DNA from: Saccopteryx bilineata | Lineage: Eukaryota > Chordata > Mammalia > Chiroptera > Emballonuridae | NCBI RefSeq assembly: GCF_036850765.1 | Contig: NC_089491.1 | Location: 186,475,520-186,539,519 of the forward strand | DNA length: 64,000 nucleotides | Direction of reading: 5' to 3' | Part shown: one piece after another, positions 10,203-21,391 of the stretch | Layout: every line of letters begins with the position of its first letter | How positions within the stretch are numbered: position 1 is the first letter of the stretch | The notes under the pieces: generated by a model | Seen by the model: the letters and a program-made list of their open reading frames with translations, nothing else | Told to the model about the DNA's origin: nothing | Database searches by the model: none | Program-made: the position numbers and the translations under genes

Positions 10203-10913
10203 TGTTGGGCAGATAAAATATATTATGCTCACTTTGTTAAAGATGGCGCTGCCCACGTGGAGGCCTTCACCCACATGATATTAATGTGTGTTGGGGTCAG
10301 GCTGTGGGCAGGCAGAATCCTTGTAGCCTGGGGCTTGGTTTGGGGATTAAGCCTTTCCCACCCTTTTTGATGTGGGGTGGTACAATCCCATCATGCCCCA
10401 GATAAGTGACTTTGTATTAGAGACTTCCCTATTTTGTATATTGGATTAAAGGTTATGAATCTACACTATAAAATGGGGGCATAATAGGAGCTTGCTCTCT
10501 TGGTTCCTGAGATCAGCATTAGAGCAGAGTGCAGAGAGGAGAGCAGAGAGAGGCCATGTGGAAGAGGCCAGGAGAAGCAGCCAAGATGGCAGAGTGTTGA
10601 GTGAGAAGCCAGTTTGTGCAGAGTTTGTGCAGGGAGAAGGAAGGAGATGGGGAACAGAGGTGAATAAAGTCTGGTGAGCTAGAAACCTTTGATTCTGGGA
10701 AACTCGGATAAGTCAGTAGCTTTGTGAGCACTGAATGTGAGTGAGTTTTGGAGCCCAGTGTGTGTTTTTACTTGCCCACCGGGTGCAAGCTAGAATTAAA
10801 GGTGATGGCCCATCAGTTCTTGGCTCTGTTGTTTCTTTACCAACTGTCCGAATCCAATGCGAACCTGCATGGGCCAGGCTGCTGTGATAGTGGCCATGGC
10901 TACTGGCTTTACA
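10203..10913 (+). repeat. Solo LTR with GTAAG target duplication
   Basis: TGTTGGGCAGATAAAATATA...CTGGCTTTACA, flanked by GTAAG at 10198-10202 and 10914-10918. Inserted in the ERV leader tandem repeat. TATA-like CTATAAAATGGGG near 10464. Confidence 0.9.
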
Positions 10914-12484
10914 GTAAGGCAGATCTTTTGATTTGAGACTCCAGGATTTGTAGGTAGGCAAAATCTTTTACCTTGCTGAATTGGGACTTCGAGGGTTTTT
11001 GGGCAGGGTGAATCTTTTGCTCCACTGAATTGTGACTTCGGATATTAGTAGGTAAGGCATATCCTTTGCTGTGCTGATATGGGGTTCTGAAAATTTATGG
11101 GTGGAGCAGAACTTCTACTTTGCTGTTTGGTTTTGTGACTAGTCAGTTTGGACCAGTGTGTAGAGGACTGGACGCAGTCATATTCTCACATTGGGCTCTC
11201 CAAGACTGAGACATCAGTGGAGAGTTTTGGGTCCTGCCTTGGGGTTATCTAGGATACATCTGGTTGTACTCTGGAAAGTGAGCTTCCAGAGGTGTTCATT
11301 TGTGTTTGCACATTTACTTGTACTCTAGAGAGACAATTAGTGGGAACTGAGTTGACCAAGTTGACCAGTTCTGCCTCGGGCTTTCAGAGACATCTATTTT
11401 TGTTTGTACATTTGTACGTTTGTCTAGGAAAGCAATTAGTGGGGACTGAGTTGAGACCCCCAAACTTCCAGAGCCATCTAGTTGTGCTCTCAGAGAGACC
11501 AAGTGGGGACATTTGGTGGTGCCACATTGGGGGTGCTCTCAGGAAGAGACCTGAGTAGAGATGAGTTAATACTGAGCTGATCAGTCCTGTCTCAAGACTT
11601 TCAGGGACACCTTTGTGTTTGTTGAGATCTCATTCTTTGTTTTTATTGTTTCTGTCTAAAACCACTGAGTGATTGGTGTGTGAATGGGGATCTCTGGTGC
11701 CTAAGCTGAAGTTCCAGGAACGTGGCTGGGAGAACACCTGAGAAGCCCCTGAAAGTGGAACCCCTTCCTTTGTCTATTGAGCTGTGTGAGTAAGTAATCT
11801 GTTTGTCTCTTTGGTTGTCAGAAAAATCTCTAGTATGATTTTAATTAGAATAAAGTGTGCTCATTTAGATTTCTTAATTTATAATTTATGTATGTGAAGT
11901 CTTGTTTAATGTGTAACTGTGTCTGTTTCTATGGCCTGAATTGAATTTTTGCATGCAAAATTAGAAATTTATGGGCAAAAGTAAAAGGAAATTTGTAAAA
12001 CAAGCCCGAAAATGATAAAATCTATTTTCTTGGATCCAAGACCTTTCTTTAGCTTTGGGGCACTCTGTCTGATTACTCCCCTGAAGAAATTATTCTCTTC
12101 TGTTGGCTCCTACTTCTTGTCTTGTGTCCTCTGTAGTCCAACACTCTTTATTCCGGGTGCTAATTAATTGTCTGTCTTATCTTTCTTGCAGTGCTAATTC
12201 CTGCCTCCTCTCTGGACAGTTTGAAGTGTTTTCCCAGCCTCCGGGGTGAAGGGCTGACAAGTAAGTAGTTTGGGTGAGAGGAAAGCAGGGCCAGGATGTG
12301 CTGTGAGCAAAGCAGCGGGGGAAGGGTGCTAGAGTAAAATGGCAGGGACAACTAAGGGTGAAGTGAAGTGACTAGAGAAAGTATAGAATAGAAACTAGTT
12401 TCAGATATCCACCTACTGACCAAAAGAAGTTTTACCCATTTTGAAAATACAGGGTAGGAATAGCATTAAAGATTAGAAACTTGC

Positions 12485-12690
12485 GGCCTGACCTGTGGTG
12501 GCGCAGTGGGATAAAGCATCGACCTGGAACACTGAGGTTGCCAGTTCGAAACCCTGGGCTTGCCTGGTCAAGGCACATATGGGAGTTGATGCTTCCTGCT
12601 CCTCCCCTTTCTCTCTCTCTCTCTTTCTCTCCCCTCTCTCTAAAAGTCAATAAATAAAATATTAAAAAAAAAAAGAAAAAAAAAAAAAAA
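12485..12690 (+). mobile_element. tRNA-derived SINE (Ves-like) with long poly-A
   Basis: Sense SINE GGCCTGACCTGTGGTGGCGC... to an A-rich tail. A target duplication containing AAAGATTAGAAACTTGC lies at about 12468-12484 and 12691-12707 and is identical. Recent insertion into ERV internal sequence. Confidence 0.92.
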
Positions 12691-12829
12691 AAAGATTAGA
12701 AACTTGCTTTTGAAAAATTTTAGAAAAGAAAAGTAAACAAGACCTGGTAAAAAGGAATTAGAAATTAACAAACCACGGGTGTAGAACTTGCTGGTTATCA
12801 GTTCTTTGAAATGAATTGCAATCCAGAAA

Positions 12830-12990
12830 AAGTGATGGGGTCCTGAGTAATAGCATCATAGGAAATAGGATTTTCAGGGCAGTCCATGATGAGTGATGGG
12901 ATCATGAGTAATAGGATTATAAGAAATAGAATTATCAGGACATTCCAGAAGGAGTACTGGGATCATGAGTAACAGGATTATAGGGAATGG
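12830..12990 (+). repeat. Three-copy tandem repeat of about 62 bp
   Basis: Units carry the core GATCATGAGTAATAGGATTATA followed by GAAATAGGATTATCAGGAC and differ at several positions. They lie within the gag region of the Pro-primed ERV. A degenerate glycine/isoleucine-rich coding repeat is possible, but no open frame spans it. Confidence 0.6.
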
Positions 12991-13401
12991 GATTATCAGA
13001 AACAGACCCTCCAGCTACCTCTCCCTTTCCCATCCCTAGGACATAGGGGTCACATGGGCCTTCCATAGGTTGGGATTAATGGCTTATTGCCCTCTACTGA
13101 TGTATAGGAAGTTATAGAAGGGAAAATAAGTGTAAAATGAACAAAACTAGCACTGGAAAAAGGGTTCTGACTCTCCCACAGGACTGAAGCGGGTGTTGGG
13201 TCCCCTTCAAGTTTTTCCTACCCTCCCTCAGTTCCTTCATGTGGCATGGTTGTTTTCTGATGTAAAAAGCATGGGATTCACAGGGAAGATCCACTGCTTT
13301 AGCCATAATAGTACCCCTTGGGCACCAAGAATCCCAGGTACCCTGACTCTCATTTTGACTTAATAGTATAAATTACTGTGGGTCAAAAGAAGGTTAATAT
13401 C

Positions 13402-14085
13402 TGTTGGGCAGATAAAATGTATTATGCTCACTTTGTTAAAGATTACGCTGCCCACGTGAGGCCGTAGCCTAGGTGATATTAATGTGTGTTGAGAATCCTT
13501 GTAGCCTGGGGCTTGGTTTTGGGATTAAGCCTTTCCCACCCTTTTTGATGTAGGGCGGTACAATCCAATCATGCCTCAGAGAAGTGACTTTGTATTAGAG
13601 ACTTCCCTGTTTTGTATATTGGATTAAGAGTTTGGATCGCTCGCTACACTATAAAATGGGGACGAAGTGGGAGCTTGGGCTCTTGGTTCCTGAGATTATC
13701 ATTAGAAGAGAGAGCAGAGGAGAGCAGAGAAAGGCCACGTGGAGGAGGCCAGGAGAAGCAGCCAAGATGGTGGAGTGCTGAGTGAGATGCCAGTTTGTGT
13801 AGAGTTTGTATTTGGGATAAGGAAGGAGATGAGGAACAGAGGTGAATAAGTCTGGTGAGCTAGAAACCTTTGATTCTAGGAAACTCGGATAAGTCAGTAG
13901 CTTTGTGAGCACTGAATGTGACTGGGTTTTGGAGCCCAGTGTGTATTTTTACTTGCCCGCTGGGTGCAAGCTAGAATTAAAGACTATGGCCCATCAGTTT
14001 TTGGCTCCGCTGTTTCTTTGCCGACTGTCTGAATCCAATGCGAACCTGCATGTGAATGGCCCTGATGGCGGCTTCTGGCTTTACA
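13402..14085 (+). repeat. Solo LTR with ATATC target duplication
   Basis: TGTTGGGCAGATAAAATG...CTGGCTTTACA. Identical ATATC at 13397-13401 and 14086-14090. TATA box TATAAAA at 13650-13656. Very close to the LTRs of the provirus at 7674-10128. Confidence 0.92.
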
Positions 14086-14454
14086 ATATCTCTTTGCCAA
14101 CTGGGTAGTTTGTACAAAGGATCCCTTATTGTGTAAAAAGTATTTTCCATGTCAGAAATGTATATGTTATTTCCTAGGCCTCTTGTTAGTTCTCCATTTT
14201 ATCTGTTACTTCATAGCCCTGTGATGTTAAAATCTTGGCTTGAATATTTGGAAAATATGTAATAATTATTAACAATGTCTTTTTATATAATGTTTAGTTT
14301 ATTATCATTTTGAAACAGTATTGTTTAAAAAATTCTTTTGAATGTTAATGTACTGAGTTATTCTGCAGTGGAGAGACTCTGAAACCCTAAAGGAGACACC
14401 AAACCTGTTTCTCTTGCAAAACTCTACCCTCTTTTATTTGATCCAGCTAATAAT

Positions 14455-15345
14455 GCTGTTTTTGTCTTTTTCCAAAAGTCTATATAGACAGAAAAAAGGC
14501 CCTCAAGTCCCTCAGCAAGATCTTCTGAGCATGGCTTTTAAGGTCTATAATGACCAAGAAAGGAACAGAAAAGGCAAATAGAGCCCAAAAGAGATCAGGA
14601 AAATACCAGCTTTTGGCACATGCCCTTAAAGCAGGGGTCTCAAACTTGCGGCCCGCGGGCTGCATGTGGCCCGCTGAACAATTTTGTGTGTCCCGCAGAC
14701 TAATCCACGGGCTTACTTAATTTTATCCAAAATATTTTGAACTTTGTGGATTAATCTGCGGGCCGCACAAAATTGTTCGGCGGGCCGTGAGTTTGAGACC
14801 CCTGCCTTAAAGGCTCCAGCACCCTGTAAGGCCTTCATAGGACTCCATTGGGGCCCTGCTTCAAGAGTGGAAAGAAAGGTCATTGAATTAAAGTCTGCCA
14901 GGCCTCTCGACTCCCACCAGGGACATGCCTTTGCTGTGGTAAAAGGGACACGAGAAGGTAAGCTGCCCCCTTGCTCCACAGAAGGAGGGTTTAGTCTCTT
15001 TCAGCCCTAACCCAGCTACCTGTGACCTGAACTTGCCCAGCATGCTGGGACTTGCTACTGAAGGCTAAAACGGTGCCCAGGGCCATTGGTCCCATTTCAC
15101 GTCACCGTGGATGAGCCTAGAGCATTTCTTCCAAGTAGCAGGTAAACTGCTCTCATTTCTTGTGAACACAAGGGCCATTTATTATGCCTTGCCTGAATAT
15201 TTGAGTTTTATTTATCCCTCAAAGATCTCTACTGTGGGTATTGACAGTCTTATCTCTGTTGCTTTATTTAATGTATAGTGTCTCCTTTATTCCTTTTGTC
15301 TCAATGCCCTCATGCCTATTTTAGGCTGGAATCTGCTCCTAATTC
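14455..15345 (+). pseudogene. ERV gag nucleocapsid and protease remnant
   Basis: Plus-strand frames show a zinc-knuckle-like stretch near 14850-14900 (G-P-C-F-K-x-G-K-K-G-H, second Cys lost) and a second Cys cluster, then a protease-like region near 15130-15290 with the D/N-T-R/G active-site area altered. Many stops and frameshifts. It matches the minus-strand relic at 34.75-35.37 kb block by block. Not functional. Confidence 0.65.
14632..14804. mobile_element. 173-bp non-autonomous hAT element
   Basis: Terminal inverted repeats CAGGGGTCTCAAAC / GTTTGAGACCCCTG, flanked by an identical 8-bp duplication CCTTAAAG (14624-14631 and 14805-14812). Most of the interior is itself an inverted repeat around GCGGCCCGCGGGC and AACAATTTTGTG. 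Inserted in the ERV gag region. Confidence 0.93.
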
Positions 15346-15399
15346 CAGCTAGAAGCAGTGATCATTAGGACTTGGATTCTAACTACAGAGTTTAGAATG

Positions 15400-16260
15400 T
15401 AACCTCAACTCCAGTGTCTTGTGAACCTTTCCTAAATATGTGTAACTCCTGCTCATTGGGACATTTCTCAGACTGAAGTAAGATTGGGTTACATTTGCAA
15501 ATAATATAAAGCAGTAATAGTGTCAACATAGACTTGATGAAATTGCATTGACACGTTAAGAACATTTGAGACTGTAAAAATTTTGTTTTGAATCCTGTTG
15601 TATTAGTTAGAACTTTGTTTAATAATCTAGTAGGCTTTGGTCACTTTATTGTATTGGGACACTTATTATAATATTTTTTAACATTAGCTGTTTGAATTTA
15701 TTGTTTAATATATATATTTCTAGTTTGCCTCAAAATCGAAACATAGTAATTCAAATGAATAAATGCCACCCAAAACCAGTGGGGTCTTGGGACTCTTATT
15801 GTAAAAGGTTTATTCAGAACCAATTAAAAAAAGATTTTGCCAACAGGAAAGAAATAATTAGAAAAGCCAGACTTAGAATCTATTACAGAGGCATAATATC
15901 TGAATGTTTGGTTTATGTCCACATGAATATGTGAATAAGGGAATTATAGAAAAAAAAAACAGGGAAAAAGGAGTTTTCCCAGGTAAACATTTAGAAATAA
16001 TCTTTAATAAAATAATTGACAAATAGGTAGAAGCTTTCCCTACTAGAAGTGGGGCCACAGTGACAGTTGTTAGGAAATTGCTATATAGAATTCTTTCCAG
16101 ATTTAGCTTGCCCATTCTAGTGTTGGACTTGCATTTATGTCCACAGTCTCAAAGCTGGTAGGAAAGGAACCCAATATTAGAAGCTAATTTGAAGTTACAT
16201 TGTGCCCACAGGCCCCAAAAGGTTCAAGGCAAATAAAATGCATGAATCAAATTATAATAG
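15400..16260. other. ERV internal stretch absent from the sister relic
   Basis: About 860 AT-rich bases between two GA(A)ATGTAACC motifs (about 15396 and 16262). The relic at 34 kb joins these two points directly. No coding domain was recognised. Confidence 0.5.
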
Positions 16261-16261
16261 A

Positions 16262-16440
16262 AATGTAACCACCCCTTCCTTAAGTATTTGCAGGATTTAG
16301 AGGTTACACAGCAGACTATTCGAGAGGAACTTTCAGCATTTGCCAAGAGATCCAGTACATCACCCAAGGACTGACTCCCACTGCTGCCAAGGTAGATGGC
16401 GTGCCCTACTTTAACCACAAACCGGAAGCTGGTTGGTCTA
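16262..16440 (+). pseudogene. ERV integrase-end fragment
   Basis: The plus frame aligns with the integrase C-terminal part of the relic at 34.55-34.70 kb (VTQQT core, then GL.F region). Interrupted by stops. Only a short piece remains. Confidence 0.5.
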
Positions 16441-16973
16441 TGTATGGTTAAAGAATGAAGAAACTCACTAAGGACTCCTTTTTAATCAGACTTTGGGGAA
16501 AAGGGAAACTAGGATAAAATGAAATCAGCTTAATTGTCACTAAAAGTTAAAGGTTTTAAAATGAAGAGTTCTGACTAAAAGTAAATTGTTATAAAAGCCA
16601 ATTAGTTCTATGTAAGTTGCAAAAGGTTTGTACAGTTTATAGGAAATTGATCAGTAACATTTGTTTCTTTAGTAAACTGTATTGATAATAATGCTGTTTG
16701 TTAAATATTTGTTACATGTTATAAGTTAATATCCCTACATAACAGCCTCATGCTTTTCAGTAAATTAAGTAAAAAATTTGACTTAGGATATAAAACCAGT
16801 GGGGAATGTTGTAAGGTACCAAAAAACTGCAAATTAATATTAATATTCTGGGAGAAAACGTCAGGCTTTCCTATCCTTTCTTTGGAAAATGGAGGAAGGA
16901 AGTCTCCTGACTTACAAGGACAACTAGGGTCATTTGGTTTTAAGTTCTCTGAAAGGATTAAGGTAATCTAAAG

Positions 16974-17957
16974 CAGTGATTTTCAACCTTTTTTGAGCCA
17001 CAGCACATTTTTTACATTTACAAAATCCTGGGGCACATCACCTACCAAAATGACACAAAATGATACTCTAACACAGTACATATTATACATATAGTTAATA
17101 ATATAGTTTCTAAATGTTTTTATACTCACTTAGTGTGAAACCTGGGCCTGTTTCAATGAACACAAAAGGGATATCCTGGCAGGAGTGGTAGAAAGACACA
17201 CACAAAGCTCTTTCTCAACAGTTCTCAATCTCTCTCTGTTTTTAGTTTTTATCGCAGTCAAGCTTGAGAAGCTCAGCTCACATAGGTATGTGGTTGAAAA
17301 TGGGAGCAATGTCAAAATAGCTTTGTTGGCCAGAATGGGGAACTCCTTGGCAACAGATAACCAAAAACTGTCCAAAGGAAGATCAGCAAACTTTAGCTTT
17401 AAAGTTAGATAACATTGTGATGCATTGTATATCACCCTCTGCGGGGGCCTCTTTTAAAAAGAAAAAGGTCAAATATCTATATACACCATCAGGATAGACA
17501 TAACCAGCTAAGGCTGAGGTTTCATCTAGTGGTGGCAACATTTACCTCCAGTCCTGACCAGGATTAGAAATCGGGACCATGGGGAGGAGTAGCAGCTTCA
17601 CCTACTCGCAGTGGCCACACAATGACAAGTGTGCAGCAGCCCGAGCGGGGACCTTCCTGGGTGTGGATGAGAGGCAGCCTACTATTGGTTCATCACTAGT
17701 GGTCGGGATGAATTCTAGAAGGTGATTGGTCAGTGAGCGTACCCTGTGTCTCCACTCTTCCTGTCACTGATAGCTGGAGGGATTGTGAGGGGAATGTTTA
17801 TGTTCAGATGGAGGAGGCTGGCGGCTGGCCAGATAAATAGCCTCCACAGACCATATCTGGTACGTGGGCTGTAGTTTGGGGACCCATGTTTAATTTCCCC
17901 ATGGCACACCTGACCATGTTTCACGGCACACTAGTGTGCCACGGCACACTGGTTGAA
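16974..17957 (-). mobile_element. hAT element inserted in the ERV 3' LTR, right end lost
   Basis: The left inverted repeat is CAGTGATTTTCAACC after ATCTAAAG. The right end stops at GGTTGAAAG before resuming the LTR (AACTCCC), so the last bases of the inverted repeat and one duplication were deleted. It carries a transposase fragment. Confidence 0.85.
17130..17435 (-). pseudogene. hAT transposase C-terminal (dimerisation domain) fragment
   Basis: A 101-residue open stretch with the hAT family dimerisation features: [37 protein letters not shown] and RVCLS-like/PARI motifs. It corresponds to ZBED/SCAND3-type transposases. The N-terminal zinc finger and catalytic parts are missing. Confidence 0.85.
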
Positions 17958-18629
17958 AGAACTCCCTTTCGCTTTCAATAAGAGAGAAAATTAACATGCC
18001 ATCTTACACAGATCTTAGCTCTCCCTCCCTTCCTGAAATCCTAAGATTAATGTATACCTCTAGGCATAGGAAGAGAGATAGATACTGGAAGAATTTGTGA
18101 ATGTCTTTGATTGTATTACCCTGAAAGTTTTAACGTTTTCTGTAAATCCCCTAGACAAATGTTAATCTTGTTAATGTAACATAAATCTTGTTAAATGTTA
18201 ATCTTGTTAATAATTATGTCATGCTGTCATGCCCCCTCCACCTGTATGTAGTCAAAGGGTATATCACCAGCCTCTGAAATATACTCAGTATGCACAATTT
18301 GGGCCTGCTATGCCCCATGTCAGCCATATGTGACTGACATATTTAACATATTTCCTCCTTCAATAAAACTCTTCAAAATTTATCTGGACTGGGTGTCTCT
18401 ACATGGACTCTATGAAGTGAGGTACAGTGCCTTTCAGAATCTGGGGTATGGTACTTTATAACAAGTATTGTAGGTGAAGCTTCTCTGGCTTGGGTTGCTG
18501 AATCTGTGCCAGTGACTTTCTATTACTATGTAGTATGCAATGCTTTTATTTGAAAACTAGAATATTAATCTCCTTTGTTTTAGCTGACTGATTAACTCAT
18601 AAGACATTTTCTCAATTTTTGTGATGTAG

Positions 18630-18661
18630 TCTGTATTATGCAAGGTTCTCTAGAGAAACAG

Positions 18662-18706
<45 letters not shown>

Positions 18707-19075
18707 TTTAAGATGTTGGCTCACACTACATGGAGCCTGGCAAGTCCAATATCCACACAATGGGTTGTAGGCTGGAAGCCTAGGGCAGAGATAATGTTGA
18801 AGTTCAAATCCAAAGGTTATCTGTACAGAACTCACTCTTGTTTGGGGGAGGACAGTCTTCTGTTCTATTCTGGCCTTCAGCTGATGGGAGAGACCAACTT
18901 ACATTGTGGATGGCAATCTACTTCACTCAAAGTCACAGATTTAAATGTTAATCTCATCCAAAAGCATCCTCACAGATGATATTTGACCACCATGGCCCAG
19001 CCAAGTGGACCCATAAAATTGATCACTTCAGATTCAGATTTTCCTGAGGTCCTCTAGTTCTGACCTACCACTAAG
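18630..19075 (+). repeat. Ancient interspersed repeat with (GA)n
   Basis: Starts GCAAGGTTCTCTAGAGAAACAGAA, then a (GA)n run (18665-18701), then GGCTCACACTACATGGAGCC...TTTAAATGTTAATCTCATCC...ACCATGGCCCAGCCAAG. I recall this pattern as a placental-wide repeat (probably the 3' region of an old L1M subfamily), but the name is uncertain. Confidence 0.55.
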
Positions 19076-19089
19076 GATGGTGTGGTGAG

Positions 19090-19735
19090 GTAGTCTAATG
19101 CCTTCTGACCCAGAAGTTCCACTAGTGGGAATTTACCCCAAGTATCCCAAAACATTGATTCAAAAGAATATATGCACTATGTTCATTGCAGCACTATTTA
19201 CAATAGCCAAGATCTGGAAAGAAGCCCTAGTGCCCATCAGTAGATGAATGGATAAAAAAGTTGTGGTACATTTATACAATGGAATACTTACTATGCAACC
19301 ATAAAAAAGAAGAAAATCTTACCTTTTGTGATAGCATGGATGGACCTGGAGAAATAAGCCAGTCATAGAAAGACAAGTATTGTATGATTTCACTCATGTG
19401 GAATCTATGAACAAAATGAACTAACAAGTGAAATAGAAACAGATTCATATACAGAGAGCAGGCTGACAACTGTTGGAGGATGTTGCATGAAAGAGGGGAG
19501 GGGTAGTACAAAAAAGGGAAAAAAACTCATAGACATAGACAATAATGTGGTGATTGCCTGGGCAGTAGGGAGAGGTGGAAAAAGGTATAAGGGGGATAAA
19601 TAGTGATGTATGAAGACTTGACTGGGGACATAAATATACAATACAGTGTATAGACATGTGTTGTGGAATCAGGCACCTAAAACCTGTATAATCATGTTAA
19701 CCATTATCACCCCAACAAAATTCAATTTTAAAAAA
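19090..19735 (+). mobile_element. 5'-truncated L1 (3' end of ORF2 plus 3' UTR)
   Basis: Contains the L1 ORF2 tail coding pattern (CACTATTTACAATAGCCAAG, TGGAATACTTACTATGC, ATGGATGGACCTGGAG) and an L1 3' end (CCATTATCACCCCAACAAAATTCAATTTTAAAAAA). Degraded. Old. Confidence 0.8.
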
Positions 19736-20933
19736 TAACAATTCAGAAAATTCTATAATATTCTCAACTTTTTTGGAGAAGTCCAATTTAATGTGGAAAA
19801 TGCTAAGCCCTGCTTCTAACTGGCCACTCACTAAACTTATATTTTATCTAAATAAAGCCATAAAAGCAACTACATAGACTCTTGATTCTGTTAAAACCTT
19901 GTCAATCCTACCTGTCTCTCAGCCTCCGTGCTGCTAGGTCATCCTCCCATAACCATCACATATTCCTAAAGAAACTACTTTCATCGCGTAATTTCACTGT
20001 TCAAAACCACCTAATGTGGTACTGAAAAGATTGCAGCGGAGTAGGTGGACGCAGAGACGCCAAGCTCTCACCACCAAACTGGAATACAAATCAATTTAGG
20101 AAAAATCAGCATGAAAAACCAACTCTGAACTACAAGAACAGCTCTCAAAAACCAAGGAACAAAGAAGAACCCACAACAAACCTGGTAGGGAGTGCCTGAA
20201 TCTCCCCTGCTTACAGGAACGGGGGGGGGGGGTGAGGCTGAGAGCCCAGGGGGGATCTCACTCCAGGGAAAAGAGCAGAAACTACTGCTCACAGCCACTT
20301 GCCTGGAGACCAGGGAGCAAGGTGTGTTGAAAAGACCAGCTTATCTCCCAAGTGGAAAGGAAAGAGAGAGGGACAGAATGTGAGGGGCTAAGGAATGAAG
20401 GAGAGGACCTAAAAAAAACTGACTCATTCATGCTGGAGGTGGCCAGAGCTGGGGGAGGGACTGAACCTTTCCCATAACAGAGCTGAATTGCTTCCGAATC
20501 AGAAATCTCCCAACATCTATCAAGCTCCAATCAGCACAATAAGACACAGCTGAAAACGAGAAGTGGGGAGGAGGGGCAGTAACTCAGGTCTCCATGGATC
20601 TCTGAGATACACCTCCCCCTACTGAAGCTGAGAAAACACCCTGCCCCCAGGAAGATTAATTGGCTAAAGAGACCTTCAGAGTCTCAGGTTACACCTATAG
20701 CATTCCTGGATACAGTTTCAAGGAAGACCCCTGCTGATATCAGTAAACAAGACTATCACCTGTTACGAAAACAAACAAATCAAGACTTCAAAGCTGCCCA
20801 AATCCAAAAGTGGATTACAGATAACAGCAGATAACCCAAGAAGACCTAGAAACAACACAATTGAAAATTGGAGGCAGACAACACCAAGCCTAGACTCAAC
20901 CAACTCTACAAATAAACCCCCCAAAAACAGACA

Positions 20934-21146
20934 ATGAGAAGACAAAGAAGTGCAATCCAAATGAAAACACAAGAGACACCTTCAGGAGATGAACCGAGTG
21001 ATATGGAAATAATCAAACTTCCAGATGTGGAGTTCAAAATAATAATTGTAAGGATGCTTAGGGATCTTAGAACAACAATGGATGGTCATTATGAACACCT
21101 AAATAAAGAAATAGCAAGTATAAAAAAGAATCAGACAGGGGAGTGA
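20934..21146 (+). pseudogene. ORF1 start of the older L1 (interrupted)
   Basis: Reads MRRQRSAIQMKTQETPSGDEP then a coiled-coil start, and is cut by the younger L1 insertion at residue 67. The rest continues from 26829. Confidence 0.8.
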
Positions 21147-21162
21147 CGTCACGGAAATGGCG
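21144..21162 (+). promoter_or_regulatory. L1 5' UTR promoter-like motifs: CRE and YY1-like
   Basis: TGACGTCA (perfect CRE/ATF site) at 21144-21151 and AAATGGCG (YY1-type core) at 21155-21162, within the first 26 bases of the element. This is the usual place for L1 start-site control. Confidence 0.7.
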
Positions 21163-21391
21163 CCGTGAGAAGCGCGTCCGACAGCTCACCCCTAAATCAC
21201 AACAAATTTATCAACTAGAAACAGAAAAATTTATCCTCGGAGCATTCCGGAGTTCCACACAAACTGAAAGCAAAAGGACTGTTATCACTTGAATCTGAGA
21301 GACGAGGGTGTGGAGGAAGCTACCGCAGCAGCGACGCTCATTCAAGCCGCGAGGGAGTGCGCCTGCGTGCTATCAATAAGACCACCCTCAG

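Larger units (their letters stand above)
7569..11130 (+). repeat. Tandem repeat of about 49-bp units in the ERV leader, split by two insertions
   Basis: Around eight degenerate units of the form GACTTTGGAGATTTGTAGGTA...TTTTGCTTTGCTGA lie at 7590-7673, 10129-10202 and 10914-11130. The segments join once the inserted provirus and solo LTR are removed. A different unit of about 100-110 bp follows at roughly 11280-11560 (three copies with GAGAGACAATTAGTGGGAACTGAG-like cores). Confidence 0.75.
6708..18463 (+). mobile_element. Composite Pro-primed ERV provirus, broken by later insertions
   Basis: Two LTRs of one family (6708-7365 and 16807-18463) flank a leader, tandem repeats, gag nucleocapsid and protease remnants and an integrase-end/env remnant, in that order on +. 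Most of pol is absent. Insertions inside it are a provirus (7674-10128), solo LTRs (10203-10913, 13402-14085), a SINE (12485-12690) and hATs (14632-14804, 16974-17957). Removing these leaves about 6.5 kb. Frames are full of stops and frameshifts. The flanks (AGCG and AGTA) do not match cleanly as a duplication. Confidence 0.75.
16807..18463 (+). repeat. 3' LTR of the Pro-primed provirus, split by a hAT
   Basis: Starts TGTTGTAAGGTACC as at 6708 and ends TACTTTATAACA as at 7365. It is interrupted between 16973 and about 17957. Confidence 0.85.

Noticed and set aside
7569..13000. CRISPR-like repeat arrays
   Set aside because: Repeats are degenerate and contiguous, without unique spacers, in a mammalian ERV.
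18638..18835. ERERER-rich and LSLSLS-rich frames
   Set aside because: Products of the (GA)n microsatellite.
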